The notes under the pieces: model-generated | What the model saw: only the letters and a program-made list of their open reading frames with translations | The model's database searches: none | What the model was told of the DNA's origin: nothing | NCBI GenBank assembly: GCA_947561395.2 | Contig: OX387184.1 | Coordinates: forward strand, 17,464,205-17,528,204 | Length of the DNA stretch: 64,000 nt | Source of the DNA: Buxus sempervirens | Taxonomy: Eukaryota > Streptophyta > Magnoliopsida > Buxales > Buxaceae | Reading direction: 5' to 3' | Made by a program: the position numbers and the translations under genes | Part shown: positions 44,845 through 57,191 of the stretch, in pieces | Numbering within the stretch: the stretch's first letter is position 1 | Layout of the letters: each line of letters opens with the position of its first letter

Positions 44845-47698
44845 TTCTCTTGGCTGATGCATACGAGATGGTGCTATGATGGGGAATTGGTTATTGAGAG
44901 CTTATTCGTCATCCAAGATTGGCCTTTCCAAATCTGAAGCATAGAGAAGGAACCGCATCTTGCGCAGCTTGAAAGCTAGCAATTCTAAGAACCCTAACCA
45001 TTCTACTGCAAACAGATCCTCTCTTTCCCGTTCTCATTTTTAGGTATTTCATCTTTTGATTTTCTAGAGACGCTTTTGCTAGCAAACACTAAAACATCAA
45101 GCTTCATCTTTCTTCATGTTCTTGTTAGGTTTAACCGTAGTTCACATATGCAGGTGCATTCTGGAGTTTGCGTCTAGTCAGTCTACCAAGCGGATCCCAA
45201 GGCAGATTACTAGTCAGGCACGTCATGTATACTTGCCCTGATTGCTTTTCATCCTTTGCAGTAGCATAGTGACTAATCGATCTCTGTTTTGTGTTTTTAT
45301 TGAGTTTTTTCAAACCCACACAGACATGGAATGAACGACAAGCAACGAAACCTAATAGTCAACGACGGCAAAAAAGAAGGTTAAGCCTCAAAACCTACTA
45401 GTGGTCCAGTCGGTCTCAATATGTATCCAAGTCATATAAGAGCAAATCCTTTCTTCAATGCCTTCTAATATTCTATACAATAGTTTAGGGTTTTTATTTT
45501 CAGCTAAAACCGACTCTATTTCACTGAACTATCAATCTCCAAATCGACTTGAATGACGAGGACAGGAAACAAGAACATACAGGCCAAGCTGGTGAGAGTC
45601 TCCTCTCTTTTCGTTTCTATTCCTTGGCATTTTCATGGATTTCTTCACAAGTATATGCAATTCTTCGTCTATGTCGATTTTTCTCCCAACTTGTAGATTT
45701 ATCAGAGTCTATCAATAAAAGCCACCATGATTACTTCAGGAAGTTGGTGCACTTTATGTTATTGTTGTATCCAAAGTGACGATGATGGAAACCTTCAAAT
45801 TCAAGTAGATCGTTTGATTTATTAATTGGGGCAAGATGGTTTCGTTGCATGCAATAACCAAATCAGATTGTTTAATAGTCGCTGCCGGAACATATAATTG
45901 ATTAATTATGCCCCAAAAAAAGGGCTTTCTCATGTGTTTTTATGGTTTTGTTTAATTAGATTAATAGTTTAGATTTATGGGTCATTACTATGAATGTGTT
46001 TGGGATTTCTTGGTAGGTCCTAGTGCTTCATCAGTTGGAGTTGGTGCATTCATGGAGCATGGACCATTTAAACCATAGGGAGAGATTTTGATCAAACTGG
46101 AATAAAGGTACCAACTTAACCTCTATCTTTTTGTTCTCTCTATACATCAATGGTGTTTCATCTTATTGGTAACCATGAAGTAATTAAAGAGAACTGATTT
46201 TATATTCTGATTTAACTAAATTGTAGAAGCAAACATGTTATATGTGGATTTGTGAGAACACTTCAATTTTACTTCAGTTCTCATTGTTATTTTGTTTTCT
46301 GGTTATGTTTCCTGTGCGAACTCTCATGAATCATTCTTTTTATGAGAACTGATGGCTGTTGAAGAAGTAGTTATTGTAAATGGGATAGGAAAAAACACTG
46401 AAAAGGTTGAGCTCCATTTTTTCGACAGATTACTAGTGGGCTATCCAGTATTATTTGGAACCACTTTGAATGTGTTTAGGTTGATCAAAATGTTCCTAGA
46501 GCAACATTGAACATTTCAGATTCACCATTGCTACTAATTCCATTCATCTTTAATTAGCAACATTGTCAGCTTATTTGCTTCATCTTTTTCCCTTTTCCCA
46601 TTCATCTCTAATTAGCAATGCCTGTCCCTTTACAGTAGGGATAGACACTTTTTCTATTCTGTATATGTCAACAGAATGGCCAGGCATTCATTTAATTCGA
46701 CAAAATGGAAAATAGCAGTTAAACATTAATTGATCTTCTTTAGTTCTTTACATTTAATCCTTTCGCTCATTTCTATCTTGCAGGTGATGCTGAAAATGAG
46801 GAGCAAACATGTAGCTGGGAACCTCACCAAAAAGAAAAAGAGTGAGTTTCGTCTTTTGCTCTTTACCGTATATTATAGTCTCTAATGTGAACATAAAGAG
46901 GACATGGCAATAATAAAGTGTTAAAGGGGTTGTTAGTGGCTGTTTGAATTTATCTCTTTTGTTGAACTGCAGATGTTCAAACATTGTTCCCAATGGATTA
47001 GAAAGCACCAACTGGAAGCATCCATTAGAACTGCAGACAACAAGAACTACGACATTGTATTGCTGATAAAAATCAAAAGCACTCTGTGATCTGGAAAACA
47101 AACTGTCTAAGATAAAACGATTACCTTCCGAAGCCAAAGGGATGTTAGATGAGGAAAGGCCTAAGTCGGGATCAAGCTGAAACAGAGGGAAACAGGGTAG
47201 TGATGAGGTTTATATCCCCTGATGGGTATCTATGAGGACCAATGACAGAGAGTTACAGGTGGCTGTTGATTTGGGTTGGAAAGGGGCTCCTATTAGATCG
47301 TGTAAGTGTTGATCCTGTAGTGTTAAAATATGCCCCCAAAAAAGTGTTTTTAAATGTATATATTAATTAAAAATATATAAAGGCGATTAACTTTCTATTT
47401 TGTTCATAATTAGAACTGAATTAACGTCAAGGGAAGATGTGGGAGCGCTGGACCATTTTTTTAAAAAAAATAAAAAAATATAATTACCGGCGGTCATAGA
47501 GAAAACAAGTTAGCACCAGCAAAGTCAATTTTTATTACCGGTGCTTCTAAAAACGCCGCTTAAAGCGCCGCAGATACAATCTGCGACGCTTGATTTAGTG
47601 GGATTTGTGGAAACGCCAGCAAATGAATCAGCGGAGGTTTATTATTTTTACCGGCGGTTTAAAAACCGCTGGTAAAAATGAATTTGTTAGTAGTGAAT
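44242..47698. mobile_element. Second CACTA element nested in the first, with AAT duplication
   Basis: The element is 44245-47695. Left end CACTACTAAAATTTGGTGAA; the right end is the complement of CACTACTAACAAATTCATTT. AAT flanks at 44242-44244 and 47696-47698. Subterminal regions hold GCGGCGCTT / ACCGGCGGTTT motifs (47490-47680) and AAAGCGCC (44296, 44400). The interior has exon-like pieces (for example WEPHQKEKE at 46815-46842) but no protein I can name. It differs in terminus from the outer element, so a different CACTA family. Confidence 0.82.
44799..44842. repeat. (CT)n microsatellite
   Basis: Twenty-two CT units in a row inside the inner CACTA, next to CT-rich leader-like sequence. Such runs are frequent in plant 5' UTRs, so a captured gene leader is possible. 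Confidence 0.95.
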
Positions 47699-49365
47699 TC
47701 TACACCTGCATGTCATCTCTGCAGAGCAGCTGAAGTGCAGTGTGAGCTGAACATTGTCAAATTCTTTATTGTAAATAAAACAGGAAATGGGGTTCGCAGT
47801 AAAAAGGCCATAAGCTGAAATATGTTCCTCAAAGCATATAACCCAACAGAAAATCAAAAATTTCCATGGAAATCATGAACAAGATGTAAACCCAACAGAA
47901 AATCAAAATAATGAAGAGTATAACATCACTCAATCTTCACCAAGGTCTAATCCAACTTCAACATCAAGATCTGTGCATGGCTGTTAGACTGAAGACTCCA
48001 TCACATATAAAGCTACAAAAAAGATTATTATGTAGGTCACCCATGAATGCATGGTTGATCTACCACGAGTCATTAAGTCTGCAGGTACTCACTAGGTGGG
48101 TGGGAATTGGCGGAGAGACAAAGTTACAACCAGAAAAGAACCCAATTGCCTTTCCTTCAAGTGAAGGGACAATGATCGAGTCTCATTAATGTCATCAAAC
48201 AAAATAAATAAATGTGTATAAAGCAGGTATTCTCATGATTTTAGTCAAAACTCAACACCACCAACTCCACTCTCTATTATACCAAAGTCCACTAAACTTC
48301 TTGCTATGTGGTTTCCACCCAATTAATTTTTTTCTTTTTCCACACCAATCATGAATTTTTGTAATGAGATTCTTGAGGCCTTTGACCCACTGCTGGAGTG
48401 GGTAGGTAGATTGATGAAGAAACCTATAAGTAATTACGTCTTTGTTCACCTACCATTTACTAGCTGGAAGGAAGCATCAAGCAAAGTTTAAAAAAGGGCA
48501 GCAAACAAATTTCAAATATGAGAGAGATTGATGGTCCAATAGGCAGCAAACAAAGACTAATTAAAACTTCGTTCAGTTTGGCTTCCCATTAGTAAAGTTT
48601 AGTTCTCTGAATGGACTCATCTTTCTTCTCTGGTCATGCGTTCCCAGCACTTTTATTCCTTTGTGTTGAGGAGAAGAGCCTTCACTTGCAAGCTTGGTGA
48701 AACTTTCAAAGAGATAGTCAAAGCATATTCTAAGAGAACTCAAATCAGTATTCTCTATCGTCGTAATCAGTCATATGGCTAATATGCAAACCTATATAAA
48801 CACCATTATATATATTAGTAGTTGAGTAATAGATTTTGTCATTAATAATACTGGACACCTAATTCTTTAACGTTTTCCAAGTCTTGCACAAGTTAGTCTT
48901 AAGGGAGCCCTTCACATGAAAATTTTTATTGGGCTGAAACTTAGTATGTGGAATTGATCAGTTGCCCTTTACTTGGGGCATTTAAACAACCTGAAATTAT
49001 TTAAGGACCAAAACTACCAAGATTAGATAGTTTTCACTGGAATTTCAATCTAATCACAATCTTTTTCATCTTCTCTTTATACCAATTGACCTTGCCAGAA
49101 TAGAACCTATATTAACAAGTATGTTTATCTTCTTAAACTTTAGTTTTTTGTGCAAATATTTATCATCTTAACCAGTGATGGCGATCATATGCTGTGTATT
49201 TGAAAATCAATTATAAACAAGAACAAAAAATAATTGTTGATGTAAACATTTAGTAAATGATTATAATTAGGAATAAAAAACAAAATATTGAAGATAAAGG
49301 ACCAAAGGGAGAAGGGGAGTGGGTGTTGAGGAAAATTACCTTCATTGTAGTTGTGGGGTCACCAG
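47699..49365. other. Interior of the outer CACTA, no supported gene
   Basis: AT-rich with short open frames (such as 47911-48189) that show no known domain. The CCCAACAGAAAATCAAAA phrase is repeated at 47840 and 47890. Confidence 0.35.
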
Positions 49366-50038
49366 ATAGTATACCCGTGTTTCAAGAGGACCTCATTGAA
49401 CCAAGGAAGAATCAACTTCAGTAACTAATTGCTTCTTCTTCTCCCACCAAGTTTATGTGATTAGATTCATCTATATCTTTATCTCCACTGATGTGGTTTT
49501 GCAGAAAATAAGAAGGAAATGATAAGAAATATAAATGTACCAAAATTTTGTCTTTCCTTTTCCGTTTAAAAAAAATTGATGATGGAATATGGAAAGTTAC
49601 CTGCAGATAATGGATCTGCGGAGAGACATTGCAGACAGATATAGAAGGCCCATATAGGAAATTGCAGAAATTAAGCTGTAAAAAAAAGGGAAGATCGATC
49701 AATAGAGTTTTTGCTTTAAAACAGTAAGCCAGTGAAGAGAAGTCAGTTCTTTTGGTAGTTTTTTATTACCTTACGTTGAAATCTTCAATGTAGGAAGAAA
49801 AGAGCAGGATAAATGATCCAATTCCAAACACAAATGCTGTTTTGGGTATATCTCTCCACATTACCAAGTCCACTGAATAGATATGCAGAGATCAAAGGCC
49901 AAATATAAAATTAGGAACTTTAACCTCAAAAGGTTAAGAATTGAAGCTATAGAATCTGATTCATAAATCAAAACTCACCAATGCTTTGTAGTCTGTTTTG
50001 GATTGCTTGGATTTTCTTGCGTTCCTCTTCAACTGTAA
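49366..50038 (-). pseudogene. Reticulon-like protein (RTNLB) fragment captured by the CACTA, four exons
   Basis: Reticulons shape tubular endoplasmic reticulum with hydrophobic hairpins. Minus-strand exons with GT-AG sites: 50038-49979 (VEEERKKIQAIQNRLQSI), 49872-49770 (VDLVMWRDIPKTAFVFGIGS then FILLFSSYIEDFNV), 49675-49601 (SLISAISYMGLLYLSAMSLR) and 49487-49418 (GDKDIDESNHINLVGEEEA). The joins keep the frame: SI|VDLVMW and NV|SLISAIS. After EEEA the frame is shifted; another frame continues LLKLILPWFNEVLLK, the usual next part, to about 49366. The N-terminal region of a normal reticulon and the end are missing. Lying inside the CACTA with introns, it is best read as transduplicated host sequence. 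The last frameshift suggests no full product. Confidence 0.82.
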
Positions 50039-50320
50039 CTGCAACTGAAAGTAGACAATTGAGGTAAAAATACAAGAATGATTTAAGCATCAACTAATAA
50101 CCCCAAATCCAGACACCAAAAAAATCAACAAATAAGTACAGAGATCGAGGGGGTTGTTCGAACCTCCACCGTCGAATCACCTTAAGCAACAATCTTCAAT
50201 CACCTTAGCAACAAACTGCAAAATCATTGGAAACAAAACAAAGATCATAACAAAACCCTAACAGATCGGAATATGAAAAAAAAATTTCCAGGGGCAGAGA
50301 GCGAGCGAGATGCAAACAAC

Positions 50321-50323
<3 letters not shown>

Positions 50324-50365
<42 letters not shown>
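50324..50365. repeat. (GA)n microsatellite
   Basis: Twenty-one GA units; on the reticulon strand this is a (CT)n run about 290 bp upstream of the first exon, as in a gene leader. Confidence 0.95.
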
Positions 50366-50367
<2 letters not shown>

Positions 50368-50922
50368 AATGAGAATCGGATTACATGCATGAATCTAAAC
50401 TATATGCTCGAATCTCTATCATTGGATTTCTGCGCTTGTCGAGTCACTTTAAGCGATGAACTGGAATCACCTAAGCCAACGAAATGCAAGATCAATGAAA
50501 AAACACACGCACACGTGCGAATCAGAATGTCAACAAAATCCAAAGAGATTAGATCGGCAAACAAAATCCAAAGAGAAATTTACCTCTTTGATTTTGCTTT
50601 GAAGAGCAAGAGATTGAAAATAATGGCCTGCGAGAGGGAAGATCGGAAGGAAGAGAGAGATGAGTCACAGGGCAGAGTAGCAGATTGGAAGGTGCTTTGA
50701 TTTTGCTTTGAAGGCCAATAGATTCAAAGAGATGGAGAGAATAGGATTAGGGCAGAGTCAAACGAGATGAAGAAAATAGGATTAGTGCAGGGTGGAGTCG
50801 CATGGGCTCTCATTAGGGCGGAGTGGGGGTCGACAAAATAATTACTTTTAGCAGCGGTCTTTAAATGAACGCTGCTGAAGGTGTCTTAATCCCCGCCGCT
50901 AGAGACCCTTTTTTTTGTAGTG
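50366..50922. other. Right subterminal part of the outer CACTA
   Basis: A short open frame at 50389-50700 without known domain. Repeated phrases TTTGATTTTGCTTTGAAG (50588, 50697) and GATTAGGGCAGAGT / GATTAGTGCAGGGT, then the GCTGCTAAAAG subterminal motif and terminus. Confidence 0.4.
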
Positions 50923-51482
50923 ACATATGCACTTTGATGCAAAGCATGTCTAATGGAGCATGTCTCATCATGGTTTAGCTTCAACTAAGATGCTATTTTT
51001 CTATTGTATGAGATCACTCCATTAAGTTCTGTACACATCTTATTTGCATTTGTTTAGATAAAGTGTGCATGCATGGAAATCATATTTTGATTCTTAAGTT
51101 GCCTATTTTGTTATTTAGTTCAATCTTATCTTGAAAGTGTGTTATTTTATTTATTTTTTATTTTTTTTGTGATATTCTTGCATGTGTATGAAGGTTTGTT
51201 TCTTTTGAGAGCAAAAGACCAAAACAGGGATGCTTGATCCCTGTTTATGTGTTGGGTTCAGTCCAAAAGAAAGGAAAGGGAGGAAGTCCCCATCCATCTT
51301 CCTTAGATTGATCTTAAGAACCCCAAAGGTGAGGTAGGTTGACTTCATCTAGACCATTGTGGGCCCACACAGACCTTATGCATGCCCACAAACACCAAGG
51401 ATTAGTTCTTTGTCGAAAATTGCAAAAAAATGATTTTTTACAATTAACCAAAAACTCAGATCGGATATGGGGATTTTCTAGC

Positions 51483-51585
51483 TTAGCCGAAATTTATTTT
51501 CGACTAAACTAGAAATGCAATATAGCCGAAATTAATTTTCGGCTATATTGTATCCCTTGTATATCCGAAATAAATTTTCGGATAC
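51483..51585 (+). repeat. Hairpin cluster in the 3' half of the truncated LTR, 39-nt pitch
   Basis: Three inverted repeats are centred at 51495, 51534 and 51573, exactly 39 nt apart: TTAGCCGAAA...TTTCGACTAA, ATAGCCGAAA...TTTCGGCTAT, TATCCGAAA...TTTCGGATA. The core CCGAAAT/ATTTCGG is shared, but the outer bases differ between units, and both arms of a unit usually change together. Confidence 0.95.
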
Positions 51586-52667
51586 ATTTAAAAATTTACT
51601 AATAAATCAGATTTTTAAATGTTTATTAATTAATTGATTTGTTCAACTTAACCAGGTGAACCAACAGGGTTTCTGGGTCAACCGCAAACCCGAAATGGCC
51701 CACGGGCTGGTAAGCCCAATTTAATTCCTTAGTGGGCCTTCCAACGAGGCCCACCCAGCCCAAGATCATTTTTGAAAATAAATAAGATAATTAAAACAAG
51801 TTAAATGGGCCAAACCCTTTGAGGCCCATCAAAAACCCAAATGAATGCATGCAGGCTTAGCATAAGCATGGTTTGGCCGAGACCATGGGCTAGGGCCTGT
51901 CGGGCCCACCAAGCCCACTAACCCAATCAAGAAGGGTTCAATACCCTTACTCATCCAATATTAGACCACCTGGTCCAAGTCTCGGCTATGGGCCCCAAGC
52001 CTAAGGTCCAGCTCACTTTGGAAATTAAATAAGATAAATAAATAAAATAATTTTGGGTAACTATGGTGAAGCCCACCCAATGGGCCCACCAAACTATTCA
52101 AACCAACGTGGAATAAAATTTAATTTAAATCCTACTTAAACCATAATTAAAAATGAATTAAATTAACCAAAGCCCAAAGGGCCTTTTTAGGTTTAGTTAA
52201 GGCCCATTAGGGGACATGTGGGCTGTATCAAGTCCACCAGGGTATCCGTGGACCTGCCAGCGGGATCCACCCAATCCGACCCAGGTAACTTAAATAATTA
52301 AGATAAAATAAAATAAATGGGACCACACTTGCAGAAAGATCCCCATTCAAACCTAATAAAAATATATACTGGTTTAGGACAAAAAGGGTGAGTATAGAGT
52401 TGACTTGATAACTAGGAAGACCCGAGGGACCCGTCAACCGATGGGGTGGACCGGGGTATCTTCAGACTTCCCCGGACCGTAACCGAGAGCTTAGCCGGAA
52501 TCTCAAAAAATTGCAGACCAACCAAAGTAGACAAACTTAGGGCACCCTGGTGTCCGCCTGCACCCCATCAGGCGGTGGCGATTCCTATTTCCCCATTTTC
52601 CCTTCGGAGGTACGCACATAGTGGAAAACCACCCATGCGCCTCGCCGTGAAATCTCACATGCGCACA

Positions 52668-53095
52668 GATGCCATATGATTAGGTGAAGGGATGTCTGCT
52701 TCATTATAAGGATATATAGGCTCAAGAACTCTGGGTATCCCTAATATCTGAGAGATGACATCAGGGGTGATCGAAAATGTTTGACCACGAACATAAATTG
52801 AAAATGCTGGAGGGGTAATGGACCAAGCAAGCATGTTTGCGTAGAACTCCCGAACTATGATGGGTTGAGGAGGTGTAAGATCTTTGAGCATAGGACCCCA
52901 ACCCCTAGAAGTAAAAACTGAAGTAATATCGGGATCAAGCTCCTTGATTATTACCTCCTACTCAAACAAAAGAGGCTGGTTGTGAAGGTAATTACGAAAC
53001 CTATCCTATGTAGGGCAGTCTAAGAAAATTGACTCATCTAGTGGAGGAAGTGTGTTAGACCTAGACCAACTGGTGAATTTACGTTTTTTAGGCAT
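52668..53095 (-). pseudogene. Putative plant transposon protein domain fragment, cut by the LTR
   Basis: Minus strand from ATG 53095: MPKKRKFTSWSRSN, then after two in-frame stops SVFTSRGWGPMLKDLTPPQP, IIVREFYANMLAWSITPPAF, YVRGQTFSITPDVISQILGI. This is the pattern of the plant transposon protein domain (often annotated Transposase_32) found in many retroelement-derived ORFs: VREFYANM followed by a VRGxxFxxxPxxIxxxLGIP segment. The frame ends at 52667 where the LTR end joins. It is 3'-truncated and carries stops. Confidence 0.7.
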
Positions 53096-54089
53096 CTGCA
53101 AAAAAAATATAGAACAACATCCTGTTAAAGCAATTAATAAAAAATGCATGTATTTACTTGTAAACAAGACATTGGCATATAGAAAATCACAGAGCTATGG
53201 GAAAATTTTAATAATGTTTACGTACTCAATGGACTATTGAGTATGTAAAGTTATGGGACTAAGTTCTTATTGAAGCCATAAAAGAGAAGGTTAGCAACAA
53301 ATTGTAAATAAAATTGAAAGACAAGTTCGCTACGAAATGAAGAATTGCAATTTACATTAGTGGGTTCTAGGCTTTTGTTAATTTTATTTCCATGGTGAGT
53401 TCATTTTTTAAGAAAGATGTTAAACACTCCAACCAAAAGAAAACGAAAAAAAAAATTGCCATAACAGATACAATCCACTCAAAAAATTTTTAATGGAGAT
53501 TAGAATTAAACAAATTTTTACTAAGTCTAAGATTTCACTCTTTCCATATCCCTTTGTTTTTTGGTAAACACTCTTCCCATATCACACTAAGTAAAATTGC
53601 TAGCAATGTAGGTTCAGAAGCACTAGAAACATTCGAAACTTATCACTAACAAAAACCGTTTGGCAAAAAACTACTCTATTCAAAACAGAAAACATCACAA
53701 GACGGGAAAAAAATACGCAACAATAACGAGGCCCCCAAATGCAGAAAGGTAAAAAGGCAAAAAAAAAATCAATCAGACATGATTCTCTCTCTGTAATGCA
53801 TCACCCTCAAGTATAATAACATATAAACAGAACTAAATCAAAACTTAAAACATGAAAAAAAAAGAAATATCTGCACATACCTTGGACGAAAGCAAAAAGG
53901 CCCTAGATCTGATCCCAACAAGAACATCGAAGACGTTGAGAGCTATAGGAAAAAAATTTAAGTTGAGATTGAGGAGAGGTGAGTTGGAAGGCAATGACTT
54001 GGAAGATGAATGGAAGTGAAATGACGCAATGCGAATAAAATGCAGCGCACAAAAGTCTTTAGGAATTTTTTTTTGGTTGTTTTTTAGTT
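53096..54089. other. Upstream flank of the transposon-protein fragment, no gene
   Basis: AT-rich, no domain or defined repeat. A purine-rich stretch at 53930-54020 could be a leader of the fragment on the minus strand. Confidence 0.35.
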
Positions 54090-54475
54090 TTCACGCTTGA
54101 GCGGGCACAAATCGCCCCAATCATGTCACTCTCGGGTTTCTGAGTTTTTCAAAAAAAATTTGAATTAATGCTCGAGCAGGCACAAATCGCCCGAATCACG
54201 TCACTCTCGGGTTTTTGGGTTTTTTAAAAAATTGCCTTGATGTTCAAGCGGGTGCAAATCACCCCAATAATGTCACTCTTGGGTTTCTGGGTTTTTTCAA
54301 AAAATTGCCTTGACGCTTGAACGGGCGCAAATCATCCCAATCATGTCACTCTCAGGTTTCCGAGTTTTTTCAAAAAATTTCCTTAACGCTCGAGCGGGTG
54401 CAAATGGCCCCAGTAACATCACTCTCAAGTTTTTTGAGTTTTTTAAAACCTCCTTGTTGCTCGAGTGGCTGTAAA
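54090..54475. repeat. 73-bp tandem repeat, about five copies
   Basis: Units at 54101, 54176, 54248, 54321 and 54394 share GCTYGAGCGGGCRCAAATCG, CCCCAATCATGTCACTCTCG and GGTTTYTGRGTTTTTT. Divergence of about one in six bases, non-coding. Confidence 0.92.
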
Positions 54476-54569
54476 TCTTCCAGAAATTGGTAAAAAAAGT
54501 ATGAGAATTGAGTTTTGCTGCTCAAGTGATCACAAAATGTGAAGTAATCGTCACCCTTGGGTTTTTGAG

Positions 54570-55022
54570 AAATCTTTATACATGAGGGGACTTGTAACCA
54601 AACATGAGTGAACTAATAACAAGGCTTTGGTGGACTTGTAACCAAGCATAAGTGAACTTGTGAAACACATGAGCATGTGTGGACTTGTAACCAAGCATGG
54701 GTGGACTTGTAACCATGCATATGAGGACTTGTAACCAGGCATACATGGACTTGTAACTAGGTATGAGTGAACTTGTGAAACACATGAGCATGAGTGGACT
54801 TGTAACCACGCATAAGAGGACTTGTCATGAAGCATGAGTGGACTTGTAACCAAGCATGAGAATGAACTGACTTGTAACAAGGCATGAGTGGACTTGTTAC
54901 CAAGCATGTGAGGAATTGTAACCAAGTATGCATTGACTTGTGACCAATCATGAGTGAACTTGTGAAACGCATGAGCATGGGTGGACTTGTAACCATGCAT
55001 GTGAGGGCTTGTAAGCAGGCAT
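54570..55022. repeat. 22-bp satellite array, left part
   Basis: About 20 copies of a unit with core GTGGACTTGTAACCAAGC plus ATGA, with some units longer by the 6-bp ATGAGC. Because three units (66 bp) are divisible by three, all minus-strand frames stay open in long stretches; these are not genes. The array resumes at 58131 after the insertion. Confidence 0.95.
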
Positions 55023-56987
55023 TGTGAGACATGGAAAATCACCTAGATGACTTCCTAATCATCACACGGGGTTCATAGAAGGTTGGAGTCACCACCATTC
55101 AATTTAAGGTGTAAATGGACACCAGAGGGAGCATAAAAATGTAAAAAAAAAAATAGAGCCAAAGTAGCTCTTATGGTTAAATCCAGAGATCAGGTAAGAG
55201 GATTAGGTTATGAGTAGGGGAAGGTGTTAGGCACCACCACTCATCCACACAGGGTGATTGCCATATGTTGTTCATATTTTAAAGTGCTTGCTAACAAAAT
55301 CAATCAACAGGGCTTGAAAAGAACCAAATACATGCGTGATTTCTCCATATGAGTAGTCCAATGGATCCCGGACGCTCTCTATGGATGTATCACCTCTAGG
55401 ACTTCATAATCAAGTAAAAAAACAAATTCAAAACCTGAAGAAATTCAAATGAAAACAAATTTGAAAAATCAACTCAAGATTAAATCATAAGCTTGAAAAC
55501 TTCAATCAATTATAAATCCTTCGATTCAAACTTAAATTGAATGAAACCAAAGCCATTTGAAAGCTGGTATGAAACAGAAGACTCAGTAAAATTTTTAATT
55601 AAATCTGATTCAAATCAGAAGAGATATACTTGTTTGAAATCTGCTGTTGTAAACCAGTAAAAGTGACAAGTAGGCAACTTTCAAAACCTATTTGTGGAGA
55701 TCGGCTTCATATAAATCCTTAAAAATTTTCATGAATGAAGTATGAAGTGTCATATTTCAAATGAAATAGGCCTCACACAAACTTCATCCATTAGTGGCTT
55801 GTGTGCCCTCTCAAACATGCTCAGAGGATCACAGATTGACTCTGTTTTCTGCTACTGAGCAGTTCTTTAGAGTCAATCAAACACACAGAACTCAAATCAA
55901 AGTGAAAACTCTTAAAACCAATGAATTTGAAAATATACTCATAATGGAAAACACAGAGATTAAAATCACTTAAATCGGAGTTAAAATGAGCAATTAGCGC
56001 TCAATAAAAGTGTCAAGTTCAGTAGTCTAATATGAACTGACCTATCAACTTTGATCAGGTGGTATCAAAAATTGGCTCCATATAAATTGCTCAAATTTGC
56101 CAATAACTAAACATCGTCACTTATCACATACCTTTTGAATCACTTAAAAATTCATCCGAATGATGAAGTTATGAACAATCTAAGACAGGGTACAGATTCA
56201 GTCCAGATTTGAAAACTTAGAGTAAAAGTGAGACAAAATAGTGAGTGTGTGAACTTGATTCGATTGATCAGAATTGAAAACACTTGTAAAGAATTGGAAA
56301 ACCTTCAAAACAACTTTAAGGTAAGGATTTAGCTCAAACCTCTCATTGATTGGAAAGGAGGAGCCAAATCTATCCACATTGAGGCAAAAAGCCCAAAATG
56401 AAGAGTTTGAACCATGGGGTCTCTATTGAAGATGAAATTGCTTGAAAATAACTCATGAAGTCCTAAGGGATTATTCTAAGGCCCCCCGATCTCAGATCTA
56501 CCATATTGAGCATGGTAGATCCAAGATCTAAGCATACTTTGACAAAAATCAAGTGATACTTGTGTGGTTGTGTAGGAAATCTAATTTTTAGGAGAAGATT
56601 GGGATCCAATGCTATAGAGAGCATTGATCCTTGTATCCTCTCCAGATTTAGAAATCAAAACAATCACAAACATCAACCATACACAAATCCATATAATCAT
56701 ACCATTCCCATACTCGTTTCCCCTAGCTCTCTCTTCACGTTTTACAACTAGAGATGGTGATTGAGGTGCTTTGAGAGAGGTTTAGGGTTTCAAACACAAT
56801 CAAGCCTTATGCCACAAAAAGGAAGAAGATGAGAGAATGATTGTAATGAAGTAAAAAGGAGAGAAAAAGTATAGGAGCTCACCTTAAGTACTTGAAAGAC
56901 TTGAGCAAAGAATTGGGTAGAGCTTCCCTTCTTCTTCAAGAGCCTTAGACTTCAAATTTACCAGCCATTTGCAAGAGCAGGGCCTTC

Positions 56988-56995
56988 TATTTATA
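56988..56995 (-). promoter_or_regulatory. TATA box of the LTR inside the fold-back
   Basis: Minus-strand TATAAATA in TTTGCCTATAAATAGAAGGCCC, the layout shared by the other LTRs. Confidence 0.75.
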
Positions 56996-57191
56996 GGCAA
57001 AGCCAAGGGTTGGATAGTCACAAGGGCAGATACAAAAATGTGTCTAGAACCTTCAAACTCATCTCTAAAGCATGAATTGGGGTAATTTGGCCAATTTCGA
57101 AGGTCAAATTGGACAATTCCCACCTCCTAGATAGAGGTATGGCTGTAAATAAAAGAGATACCACGGGGTTTTTCAATTTGAAGTAAAAACA

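Larger units (their letters stand above)
43389..50925. mobile_element. CACTA (EnSpm) element, 7.5 kb, carrying foreign sequence
   Basis: The element is 43392-50922. The right end is the complement of CACTACAAAAAAAAGGGTC; the left end is CACAACAAAAAAAGGAAC with the T of CACTA mutated. Flanks ACG (43389-43391) and ACA (50923-50925) differ by one base. Subterminal AAGACCGC(C/T)GCTAAAAGT occurs on both sides, supporting the pairing. No CACTA transposase is recognisable, so it depends on others. It holds another CACTA (44245-47695) and a reticulon gene fragment. Confidence 0.82.
40530..52667 (+). mobile_element. 5'-truncated LTR of the solo-LTR family, split by later insertions
   Basis: From about 40530 the sequence parallels the solo LTR from about its position 100: ACCAAACTTCATATCATTGA versus ATCAAACTTCATCTCATTGA, then repeated TTTGCTGGAATCGG phrases. 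TATA is at 41656. The end (CGGACCGTAACCGAGAGC, AGGCGGTGGCGATTCC, ...CATGCGCACA) is at 52667. Without the CACTA (43392-50922) and the PIF element (42158-42826) about 3.9 kb remain. The first ~100 bp and any target duplication are lost. Confidence 0.8.

Noticed and set aside
29942..52672. One complete gypsy element from 29942 to 52667
   Set aside because: The two LTRs have different ends (TCTCACA versus TGCGCACA), flanks GTACC and GATGC do not match, and integrase is missing; it is a fusion of two elements.
54090..54475. CRISPR-like spacing of the 73-bp repeat
   Set aside because: Ordinary tandem repeat without conserved repeat and variable spacer partition.
54551..55042. Minus-strand frame of 163 codons with YKSTHAWLQV repeats
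   Set aside because: By-product of the stop-free 22-bp satellite; all three frames are open.
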